The position numbers and the translations under genes are program-made. DNA of 14,562 bases from Rhodospirillaceae bacterium (GTDB taxonomy: Bacteria > Pseudomonadota > Alphaproteobacteria > Rhodospirillales_A > Casp-alpha2). This document shows, one piece after another, positions 1 through 6,491 of this stretch (positions within the stretch are counted from its first letter, which is position 1; the number at the start of each line of letters is the position of its first letter). Below the pieces are notes generated by a model. That model had not been told where the DNA came from, ran no database searches, and saw nothing but the letters and a program-made list of their open reading frames with translations. The stretch spans positions 1 through 14,562 of the forward strand of contig DNMS01000101.1 in NCBI GenBank assembly GCA_003488105.1. The letters run 5' to 3'.

Positions 1-120
1 GAAGAAGCCTGCCGTCGGTACACGCTGACCGTGGAAGAGTTCCTAAGTTGGCAACGATCGATCGAAAAACACGGTCTTGCGGGTCTGCGCGCTACTCGCG
101 TCCAACAATATCGGCAGTAA
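1..120 (+). CDS. sciP: SciP-type CtrA inhibitor (DUF1153), C-terminal part only
   Basis: The window opens inside this gene. Frame 1 gives 39 residues and a TAA stop. The visible residues include EACRRYTLTVEEFLSW, then HGLAGLR and a terminal QQYRQ. This is the conserved C-terminal helix-turn-helix of the DUF1153/SciP family (about 90 residues in full). In Caulobacter, SciP is a small DNA-binding protein that blocks CtrA-dependent transcription and lies next to the fliF operon, and the same neighbourhood is seen here. The N-terminal half is outside the window, so start and regulation cannot be judged. An intrinsic terminator follows 32 bases after the stop, separating it from fliF. The family call is from remembered motif similarity; function is inferred from the family. 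Confidence 0.8.
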   Translation, partial: EEACRRYTLTVEEFLSWQRSIEKHGLAGLRATRVQQYRQ

Positions 121-152
121 GATTAAATTGTACTGCGTGCTTATTGCCTATC

Positions 153-187
153 AAAACCGGCGGCCTTCCTAGGCTGCCGGTTTTTTT
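153..187 (+). terminator. Rho-independent terminator after sciP
   Basis: A G+C-rich stem pairs 153-165 with 172-184 (core CCGGCGGCC with GGCTGCCGG, one G-T wobble) around a six-base loop TTCCTA. It is followed directly by a run of seven T (181-187). It lies 32 bases past the sciP stop and is oriented to end sciP transcription before the fliF promoter region. Confidence 0.85.
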
Positions 188-208
188 ATCCCCATTACTC
201 ACCGATCC

Positions 209-255
209 TTAACAGATATTAACCAAAATGAATGCAATTAATGTTGCCTCGTTAA
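209..255. promoter_or_regulatory. Cluster of TTAA boxes, possible CtrA-binding region
   Basis: Four TTAA tetramers occur in 47 bases (209, 219, 238, 252). The first pair reads TTAAC-AGATA-TTAAC, that is TTAA-N6-TTAA. CtrA sites in Caulobacter are usually described as TTAA-N7-TTAA, so the spacing is one base short. The location between sciP and fliF fits CtrA control, but the region is also simply A+T-rich, so this is suggestive only. Confidence 0.3.
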
Positions 256-272
256 GTATCTGTTTAGCCTAA

Positions 273-294
273 CCCGGTAATTTTTGCCTACGGG
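273..294. promoter_or_regulatory. Inverted repeat upstream of the sigma-54 promoter, candidate FlbD (ftr-like) enhancer
   Basis: CCCG (273-276) and CGGG (291-294) form the ends of an imperfect inverted repeat with an A/T-rich centre, also containing GGTAA and TTGCC. It is centred about 65-70 bases upstream of the predicted start of the sigma-54 promoter. That is where enhancer sites for bacterial enhancer-binding proteins can lie. Caulobacter ftr elements are also GC-ended with an A-rich middle. The match is by general shape, not by an aligned consensus. Confidence 0.3.
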
Positions 295-325
295 ATAACC
301 TGGAAGGGGTTTCAGGTTTGGAGTG

Positions 326-341
326 GGGCAAAGAATTTGCA
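326..341 (+). promoter_or_regulatory. Sigma-54 (-24/-12) promoter for the fliF operon
   Basis: The sequence GGGCAAAGAATTTGCA matches the sigma-54 consensus (TGGCAC-N5-TTGCA) at the diagnostic positions: GG at 327-328, exactly ten bases, then GC at 339-340 inside TTGCA. Transcription would begin near 352, about 60 bases before the fliF start. The presence of flbD, a sigma-54 activator gene, downstream in the same run of genes supports it. Confidence 0.75.
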
Positions 342-412
342 CCTCCCTAGAAGTGAACTAAACGAGCGAACCGAGGAACGGTTGCCTGTTTTGCGTCAAA
401 TTGGGTGGTAGT

Positions 413-2122
413 GTGAACAGCTTTGCTGAATTTCTGAAATCTATGGGCATGGGCCGCATTGTGGCTCTCGGCATTGTCGGTATGGCCCTCATTGGTTTCT
501 TTGCCTATGTGACCGTTCGCATCAGCGAGCCGCAAATGGCACTCATGTATTCCGAACTCTCCCAAGACGATGCCGCGCAAGTCATCAGTGAACTCGATCT
601 TCTCTCCATCCCTTACACATTAGGGGGCGACGGCACAAAAATCTTTGTCCCACAAGACAAAGTGCTACGCCTGCGCCTATCCATGGCAGAACGCGGCCTT
701 CCCAAAGGCGGCAGCGTTGGATATGAAATCTTCGACAACACAGACACCCTCGGCACCACAAGCTTTGTGCAAAACCTAAACTACATGCGCGCCTTAGAAG
801 GCGAGCTGTCCCGCACCATCGGCGAAATTGTTCAGGTTCAAAGTGCGCGGGTACATTTGGTTTTGCCGGAGCGTGAAATTTTCTCTCGTGAACGTCGCGA
901 ACCAAGCGCCTCTATTGTGCTGCGCGTGCGTGGCGATTTAGGCCGTGCGCAAGTCAAATCAATTCAGCACTTAGTTTCTTCTGCTGTGCAGGGCCTCAAG
1001 CCCGGCAAAGTGTCCATCATCGACGAGCAAGGTAATCTTCTTGCCTCTGGTGCAGACGAAGAAGAAGGCGCCATTGTTTCTGGTGCACTCGAAGAACGTA
1101 ACTTGAACTATGAATCACGCGTACGTAAGCAAGTTGAAACCATCGTGGCCTCCATCGTCGGCCCCGACAAAGCACGGGTTGAAGTCTCCGCCGAGCTGAA
1201 CCTCAATCGCGTCACCCGCACATCCGACACCTATGATCCAGAAAGCCAAGTTGCCCGGTCAACACAAACTGAAGAAGAAAACTCTTCCGCCGCAAACGGC
1301 GCTGCAGCCCAAAACGGCGTCACCGTTGGCAACGCCTTGCCTGAAGCAGGCGCTGGAGGCGAAGGTGCTGGCGGCAACAAAGAATCTTCAAACCGCGTCA
1401 CCGAAACCGTCAACTACGAAATTTCACATACGACAGAAACACAAATTCAAGAAGCCGGTGGCATTAAACGTCTCTCTGTCGCGGTTCTTGTTGATGGCAC
1501 ATATGCCCAGCAAGCAGATGGCTCCGTTGTTTATGCCCCACGCTCAGAAGAAGACCTTGCAAAAATCAATACCTTGGTGCGCTCAGCTATTGGCTTTGAC
1601 ACAGAGCGCGGCGACCAAGTTGAAGTCATCAACCTTCAATTTGCAGCGCGTGAACTTCCAGAACCTTTGATGAATGAAGAAGAAACGTTTCTATCTCTCA
1701 CCAAAGCGGATTACTTCCGCATTGGCGAGTCTGCAACCTTGGCTATCCTCACCGTGATTGTCTTATTGATGGTCGTGCGCCCTCTTCTGCGCCGGGTCAT
1801 TAGCGGTGAAAACATGATTGCTGCAAACGGCGCAACCCTTGCCCTAGCAGGTGCCAGCGCTGGCGGCGGAACTGGGACGGACGGAGAGCAAGCCATGCTC
1901 CCACCGGGGGTGCAAGCACAACTGGCAGGCGTTGCCGCCGGAAACGGCGCGGGCCTTGAAGGGGCCGAAAATGCAGAAAACCCGATTGAGTCCATGATCG
2001 ACATCGCAAAAATTGAGGGACAAGTACGTGAATCGTCCCTCAAGAAAGTAGCCGAAATCATCGGGAACCATCCTGATGAAACGATGTCTATCTTGCGCAG
2101 CTGGTTACATGAGGAAGAATAG
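413..2122 (+). CDS. fliF: Flagellar MS-ring protein FliF
   Basis: FliF forms the MS ring in the inner membrane, the base on which the flagellar rotor and export gate assemble. The product of 569 residues has a first membrane segment at about residues 14-35 and the typical motif [12 protein letters not shown] just after it. Ring-building motif repeats follow (including [11 protein letters not shown] and [12 protein letters not shown]), then a low-complexity Asn/Ala/Gly-rich loop. A second membrane segment lies near residues 440-457. The acidic C-terminus ending in RSWLHEEE is the FliG-binding tail. I prefer the GTG at 413, preceded by GGTGG at 404-408, because it gives the usual short N-terminus MNSFAEFL; a TTG at 401 would add four residues and has no good ribosome site. 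It is first in the operon behind the sigma-54 promoter; fliG starts two bases after its stop. Codon use is of the AAA/CAA type, unlike flhA and later genes. Confidence 0.95.
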   Translation: MNSFAEFLKSMGMGRIVALGIVGMALIGFFAYVTVRISEPQMALMYSELSQDDAAQVISELDLLSIPYTLGGDGTKIFVPQDKVLRLRLSMAERGLPKGGSVGYEIFDNTDTLGTTSFVQNLNYMRALEGELSRTIGEIVQVQSARVHLVLPEREIFSRERREPSASIVLRVRGDLGRAQVKSIQHLVSSAVQGLKPGKVSIIDEQGNLLASGADEEEGAIVSGALEERNLNYESRVRKQVETIVASIVGPDKARVEVSAELNLNRVTRTSDTYDPESQVARSTQTEEENSSAANGAAAQNGVTVGNALPEAGAGGEGAGGNKESSNRVTETVNYEISHTTETQIQEAGGIKRLSVAVLVDGTYAQQADGSVVYAPRSEEDLAKINTLVRSAIGFDTERGDQVEVINLQFAARELPEPLMNEEETFLSLTKADYFRIGESATLAILTVIVLLMVVRPLLRRVISGENMIAANGATLALAGASAGGGTGTDGEQAMLPPGVQAQLAGVAAGNGAGLEGAENAENPIESMIDIAKIEGQVRESSLKKVAEIIGNHPDETMSILRSWLHEEE

Positions 2123-2124
2123 AC

Positions 2125-3147
2125 ATGGCTAAACCGGCAAAAGATGATATTTCCAAATTCACTGGCTCTGAAAAAGCGGCAATCTTTATGTTGTCCCTTT
2201 CAGACGACCATGCCGCTGCCATTTGGGATCTGTTTGATGATGATGAGATTAAAGAAATCTCTCAAACAATGGCGTCTCTAGGCGCTATTCAATCCACCGT
2301 TGTTGAAAAGCTACTGGTCGAATTCACCTCTCGCATGTCTTCTGCTGGGTCCATCGTTGGGTCATTTGACAGCACCGAACGCTTGCTCAAGCGCTTCTTA
2401 CCAGAAGACCGTGTCGACAACGTCATGGAAGAAATTCGTGGCCCAGCCGGTCGCACCATGTGGGAAAAGCTTGGCAACGTAAACGAGCAGGTCCTCGCCT
2501 CTTACCTCAAGAACGAGTACCCCCAAACCGTTGCCGTTGTTTTATCCAAAATCAAATCAGAACACGCCGCTCGTGTTCTCGGGCACTTGCCAGAAGACTT
2601 CGCCCTTGAAGTCATCACCCGCATGCTGCGCATGGAAGCGGTACAAAAGGACATTTTGGAAAAAGTGGAACAAACACTCCGCGCCGAATTTATGTCTAAC
2701 CTATCGCGCACAAACCGCCGCGACAGCCATGAATTGATGGCCGAAATCTTCAACAATTTCGATCGCCAAACCGAAACGCGGTTCATGACCTCTTTGGAAG
2801 AGCGCAACCGTGAAGCAGCCGAGAAGATCAAATCTCTGATGTTCACATTTGAAGATCTCTCCAAATTGGACCCGACCAGCGTACAAACACTTCTGCGCGC
2901 GGTAGACAAAGACAAACTCGGCCTTGCGCTGAAAGGTGCCTCAGACTCCCTCAAGGATCTGTTCTTCACCAACATGTCTGAGCGCGCAGCGAAAATTTTG
3001 AAAGAAGACATGGAAGTGATGGGGCCTGTGCGCCTGCGTGATGTAGACGAAGCGCAAATGTTGATGGTCAACACCGCAAAAGATTTAGCTGCCAAAGGTG
3101 AAATTATGTTGGCAGAAAACAAATCAGAAGATGAGTTGGTGTACTAA
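2125..3147 (+). CDS. fliG: Flagellar motor switch protein FliG
   Basis: FliG is the rotor protein that couples FliF to the C ring and meets the stator to make torque. The 340-residue product has the family's normal length. The middle domain motif reads EYPQ (residues 131-134), where enterobacterial FliG has EHPQ. An MFTF motif is at 239-242. The C-terminal torque helix retains the charged pattern: R287, E294, D295 and R303 align with Salmonella/E. coli R281, D288, D289 and R297. The ATG at 2125 has GAGGAA at 2111-2116, inside the end of fliF, with an eight-base spacer, so translation is probably coupled. Its TAA overlaps the fliH start by one base. The role is from the family; residue alignment is by eye. 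Confidence 0.95.
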   Translation: MAKPAKDDISKFTGSEKAAIFMLSLSDDHAAAIWDLFDDDEIKEISQTMASLGAIQSTVVEKLLVEFTSRMSSAGSIVGSFDSTERLLKRFLPEDRVDNVMEEIRGPAGRTMWEKLGNVNEQVLASYLKNEYPQTVAVVLSKIKSEHAARVLGHLPEDFALEVITRMLRMEAVQKDILEKVEQTLRAEFMSNLSRTNRRDSHELMAEIFNNFDRQTETRFMTSLEERNREAAEKIKSLMFTFEDLSKLDPTSVQTLLRAVDKDKLGLALKGASDSLKDLFFTNMSERAAKILKEDMEVMGPVRLRDVDEAQMLMVNTAKDLAAKGEIMLAENKSEDELVY

Positions 3148-3809
3148 TGGCAACCTCAACCCCAGCAAAACAACCGGTCGTAAAGAAATTTGCTTTTGAC
3201 ACTGTGTTTGAAGAAAACGGCGCCGTGCACGAAGGCCCGAACAGCACAGCCCACCGCGCCAGCACCGACACACATATTGAAATGATGAAAGCTGCCGCCT
3301 ATGAGCAAGGCATGGCGGATGCACGTGCCGAACTCGAAAACAAATCCGAAGATACGCAAGCCAACTTGCTACAAAAGCTTTTGGCTACAACCCAAACACT
3401 GATGTCGGCCGCCGATCAAAATGCACGCGCGAGTCAACAAACTGCGACCGAAATTGCTCATAAAATTGCGATGACCTTAGCCCCGGCAATGATCAAACGA
3501 GAACCTGTCGCAGAGGTTAAGGCTGTAATTGCCGATTGCTTGCAACACCTCCACCGCGAACCACACCTTGCTGTTCGGGTGAGTGAAAGTGCACTAGAAG
3601 AAACCCGCCCTTACGTGGAGAAAATGGCACACGAATGCGGGATTGAAGAACGTGTCTTGCTTTTAGCCGACCCAAGCTTGGGTGACAGCGACTGTAAAGT
3701 CGAATGGAGCGAAGGTGGCGTATCACGCTCTCAAAATGAAATCGAAGAAGAAATCACTCTCATCATTAACCGGTACCTAGATGCCTTGTCGCCCACCGGC
3801 GCAGCATAA
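3147..3809 (+). CDS. fliH: Flagellar assembly protein FliH (FlbE type)
   Basis: FliH binds the export ATPase FliI and tethers it near the C ring. The 220-residue product begins with a short basic segment and KKFAFDTVFEE, followed by a long helical, Glu/Gln/Ala-rich region around residues 45-110. A C-terminal domain follows with VAVIADCL-like helices and the ending EIEEEITLIINRYLDAL, typical of alphaproteobacterial FliH/FlbE. The ATG overlaps the fliG stop (TAATG), a classical coupled start. It sits between fliG and fliN as in Caulobacter. Sequence conservation in this family is low, so the call rests on position plus general character. Confidence 0.85.
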   Translation: MATSTPAKQPVVKKFAFDTVFEENGAVHEGPNSTAHRASTDTHIEMMKAAAYEQGMADARAELENKSEDTQANLLQKLLATTQTLMSAADQNARASQQTATEIAHKIAMTLAPAMIKREPVAEVKAVIADCLQHLHREPHLAVRVSESALEETRPYVEKMAHECGIEERVLLLADPSLGDSDCKVEWSEGGVSRSQNEIEEEITLIINRYLDALSPTGAA

Positions 3810-3825
3810 CAAACATTAACGAGCA

Positions 3826-3842
3826 GAAGGGACCTCCCCTTC
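3826..3842 (+). promoter_or_regulatory. Hairpin in the fliH-fliN gap, next to the fliN ribosome site
   Basis: GAAGGG (3826-3831) pairs with CCCTTC (3837-3842) around a five-base loop. GCA (3823-3825) can extend the pairing to TGC (3845-3847) across a two-base bulge. It ends one to six bases before the AGGAG ribosome site of fliN (3848-3852). There is no T run, so it is not a standard terminator; it could affect mRNA stability or translation. Confidence 0.3.
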
Positions 3843-3858
3843 ATTGCAGGAGACTAAA

Positions 3859-4227
3859 ATGGCTGACGACACAGAAAACATGAATCTGCCAGACCTTGCC
3901 GCTTCAAACCAAGGCACCCCGGCAACCTCTTCCAGTAATGCGGAAGATATGAATCCAGAAGATGGCGAAGCCGAACGCAATGCGACCGACCTAGAAGCTG
4001 TGTTTGATATTCCCGTCCACGTATCTGCCATCTTGGGCAAGTCTCATATCGAAGTGAGTGAACTGCTCAAACTAGACGAAGGCACCATCATCGAATTGGA
4101 CCGCAAGGTCGGTGAAGCCATCGACATTTACGTCAACGACCGCCTCGTGGCACGTGGCGAAGTTGTGGTTGTGGAAGAACGCCTCGGCGTCACCATGACT
4201 GAAATCATCAAAAGCGGCATCAACTAA
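3859..4227 (+). CDS. fliN: Flagellar motor switch protein FliN
   Basis: FliN forms the lower C ring of the switch and docks the FliH-FliI export complex. The product is 122 residues. Residues 1-45 are an acidic, Asn/Ser-rich variable leader. The rest is the conserved SpoA/FliN domain: VFDIPVHVSAILGKS, then SELLKLDEGTIIELD, then GEAIDIYVNDRLVARGEVVVVEE and the end LGVTMTEII. I chose the ATG at 3859 because AGGAG at 3848-3852 lies six bases upstream; an in-frame TTG at 3844 would extend it by five residues but overlaps that ribosome site. No FliM gene is seen in the window. Confidence 0.95.
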   Translation: MADDTENMNLPDLAASNQGTPATSSSNAEDMNPEDGEAERNATDLEAVFDIPVHVSAILGKSHIEVSELLKLDEGTIIELDRKVGEAIDIYVNDRLVARGEVVVVEERLGVTMTEIIKSGIN

Positions 4228-4244
4228 AAGGTTTTAGAACTCAA

Positions 4245-5012
4245 ATGGATTTCGCCACACTCATAGGCTTGATTGCTGCTTTCGCCCTAGTCGCCCTCGC
4301 GGTTCTTCTAGGCGGCGATGCCACAGCCTTTTTCAATGTCAGAGCTGCATTGATCGTTATTGGTGGAACCTTTGCGGTGACCCTTATTTCATTCCGCATG
4401 TCTGAAATTTCAACGGCCTTTTCAGCCGCATGGCGGACACTCAAAGTGGTTGGGTCCCATGACACAGCCACCACAGAAAACCTATTACACATGGCAGATG
4501 CACACCGCAAAGAAGGCATTCGAGGCGTAGAGCGCCATCTGCCAAAATTGCGCCAGAATGTATTTGTCAAACAAGCCATCTCCCTCATCATCGACGGCAT
4601 AAACCCGGATGAAGTAGAGCAAATGCTCAATTCTGAATTATCCGCACGGGCACAGAAAGATGTCCGCTCCGCACAAGTTTTACGGCGTGCTGCCGAAGTC
4701 GCCCCCGCAATGGGCCTTATCGGTACGTTGGTTGGTCTTGTTCAAATGTTGGCAGACCTCAACGACCCGACACAAATCGCACCAGCCATGGCTGTTGCGC
4801 TAATCACCACTTTTTACGGCGCGATTTTAGGCAACATGTTGTTTGCCCCGCTTGCCAGTAAAATTGAACGCAATTCACAAGAAGAAAACGCAAAGCTCCT
4901 TCTATACGCCACAAGCGTGGCTGCCATTGGCCGCCAAGAAAGTCCCCGTCGTCTTCAAATGGTTCTCAATTCGATGTTGCCACCAGCCGAACAAATTCGT
5001 CTGTACAACTAA
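4245..5012 (+). CDS. motA: MotA/PomA-type flagellar stator protein
   Basis: MotA-type proteins form the ring around the plug-and-channel partner MotB and push FliG with ion flow. The 255-residue product has four membrane segments at about residues 2-20, 33-50, 152-172 and 180-205, with a cytoplasmic loop between the second and third. The conserved prolines appear in VAPAMGLIGTLVGLVQML (P154) and in IAPAMAVALITTFYG (P180). The charged loop motif HRKEGI (R88, E90) fits the FliG-contact region. The length is that of short PomA-like proteins. No motB/pomB follows; flbD does, which is unusual for a stator gene. The ribosome site is weak (AAAAGG at 4226-4231, 13 bases away), so expression may rely on coupling from fliN. 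Whether it uses protons or sodium cannot be told from MotA alone. Confidence 0.88.
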   Translation: MDFATLIGLIAAFALVALAVLLGGDATAFFNVRAALIVIGGTFAVTLISFRMSEISTAFSAAWRTLKVVGSHDTATTENLLHMADAHRKEGIRGVERHLPKLRQNVFVKQAISLIIDGINPDEVEQMLNSELSARAQKDVRSAQVLRRAAEVAPAMGLIGTLVGLVQMLADLNDPTQIAPAMAVALITTFYGAILGNMLFAPLASKIERNSQEENAKLLLYATSVAAIGRQESPRRLQMVLNSMLPPAEQIRLYN

Positions 5013-5037
5013 GTTACGGTCTTAAGGAGTATTACAA

Positions 5038-6387
5038 ATGCGCTTGCTCATTGTTGGAACCCTCAACGGACAGCTCTCAACCGCCACTAAAATGGCGATG
5101 GATAAGGGCGCCAAAGTTGTACACGCCGAAAGCATCGACCAAGCCATGGCCTCACTGCGGTCTGGCAATGGAGCTGATTTGGTGATGGTCGAAGTCTCCC
5201 TCGACATTGCGCGGTTGATCAATCAACTCCAAGCCGAACACATCTATGTGCCGATCGTCGCCTGCGGCGTAGAGGCCGATGCCCAAGCAGCGGTAAATGC
5301 CATTCGCAGCGGGGCTAAAGAATACATTCCCCTACCACCAGATGCAGATCTGATCGCGGCCGTCTTGGCAGCTGTCTCAGAAGAAAGCCATCAAATGGTT
5401 TTCCAAGACCCTGCAATGGGCGATGTCATCAAACTTGCCGACCAAATTGCCCCGTCTGAAGCTAGCGTACTGATCACGGGGGAGTCCGGCTCTGGTAAAG
5501 AAGTGATGGCCCGCTACGTCCACCGCAAATCACGCCGCAAAGAAGCCCCTTTCATTTCCGTAAACTGCGCGGCCATTCCAGAAAACCTATTGGAATCTGA
5601 ATTGTTTGGGCACGAAAAAGGTGCCTTCACCGGCGCCGTGTCGCGCCGCATAGGAAAGTTCGAGGAAGCGGACGGCGGCACTCTGTTGCTCGACGAAGTC
5701 TCGGAAATGGACCCGCGCCTCCAGGCCAAGCTGCTGCGCGCCCTGCAGGAACGCGAAATCGACCGGGTCGGCGGTGCCAAGCCGGTAAAGGTCGATGTCC
5801 GCATCATCGCCACATCCAACCGCAACCTGCAGGACGAGGTCGCCAAGGGCACCTTCCGCGAGGATCTGTACTTCCGCCTCAACGTGGTCAACCTGGTGAT
5901 GCCGTCGCTTGCCCGGCGGGAACAGGACATCCCCCTCTTGGCCCGTCATTTCGTGAAAAAGTATTCGGAAGCCAACCATATCGACGAGCGGCCGATTTCC
6001 GAAGGTGCCATGAGCCGACTTAAGGCCCATAGCTGGCCCGGCAACGTGCGCGAGTTGGAAAACGCCATCCACCGTGCCGTGATTCTGGCGACCGGATCGG
6101 AAATCGGGCCGGAGACCATCATGGTGTCGGGCTCCCAGGGGGCGTCGGCCACCGGAATTTCCGACGCGGACATGGAAACCGCGGCCCTGGTCGGACGCAC
6201 CGTCGCCGACGTGGAACGCGACCTGATCATCGACACCCTGCATCACTGTCTGGGCAACCGCACGCATGCGGCCAACATCTTGGGCATTTCCATCCGCACG
6301 CTGCGCAACAAGCTGCGCCAGTACAGCCAGGAAGGATTTTCCGTGCCGCAACCGGGCGAAGCCGGCGCGGCGCCGGCCCCGTCCTGA
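5038..6387 (+). CDS. flbD: Sigma-54-dependent flagellar regulator FlbD (codon-usage mosaic)
   Basis: FlbD is an enhancer-binding AAA+ ATPase that opens sigma-54 promoters of flagellar genes. The 449-residue product has an N-terminal receiver-like domain (1-112) lacking the acidic pocket, with E52 where the phosphorylated Asp would sit. The AAA+ domain carries Walker A GESGSGKE (148-155), GAFTGA (195-200) and Walker B LLLDE (216-220). A Fis-type helix-turn-helix lies at about 396-428 (HAANILGISIRTLRNKL), before a Pro/Ala tail. The degenerate receiver agrees with Caulobacter FlbD, which is controlled by FliX rather than by a kinase. AAGGAG (5024-5029) precedes the ATG by eight bases. Codon use changes abruptly within the gene: in codons 1-200 Lys is AAA in 8 of 9 and Gln CAA in 7 of 8; after it Lys is AAG in 8 of 9 and Gln CAG in 7 of 8. 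Confidence 0.93.
   Translation: MRLLIVGTLNGQLSTATKMAMDKGAKVVHAESIDQAMASLRSGNGADLVMVEVSLDIARLINQLQAEHIYVPIVACGVEADAQAAVNAIRSGAKEYIPLPPDADLIAAVLAAVSEESHQMVFQDPAMGDVIKLADQIAPSEASVLITGESGSGKEVMARYVHRKSRRKEAPFISVNCAAIPENLLESELFGHEKGAFTGAVSRRIGKFEEADGGTLLLDEVSEMDPRLQAKLLRALQEREIDRVGGAKPVKVDVRIIATSNRNLQDEVAKGTFREDLYFRLNVVNLVMPSLARREQDIPLLARHFVKKYSEANHIDERPISEGAMSRLKAHSWPGNVRELENAIHRAVILATGSEIGPETIMVSGSQGASATGISDADMETAALVGRTVADVERDLIIDTLHHCLGNRTHAANILGISIRTLRNKLRQYSQEGFSVPQPGEAGAAPAPS
5617..5658. other. Composition and codon-usage breakpoint inside flbD
   Basis: The last AAA-type Lys codon before the change is K194 (5617-5619) and the first AAG-type after it is K207 (5656-5658). Hand counts give 130 G+C in 5401-5640 (54%) and 154 in 5641-5880 (64%). 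The break falls on the codons for GAFTGA (5620-5637), one of the most conserved stretches of sigma-54 activators. The frame is intact across it. It may be a recombination join or an assembly join. Confidence 0.75.
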
Positions 6388-6491
6388 TCCGGGACGTGAA
6401 ACGGACCGACCAAGGCATCCGATGAACGACGACAAGAAAATGCCGAAACGAATGACAACGGGAATAAACGATATGACGGCGGGGAACGGTA

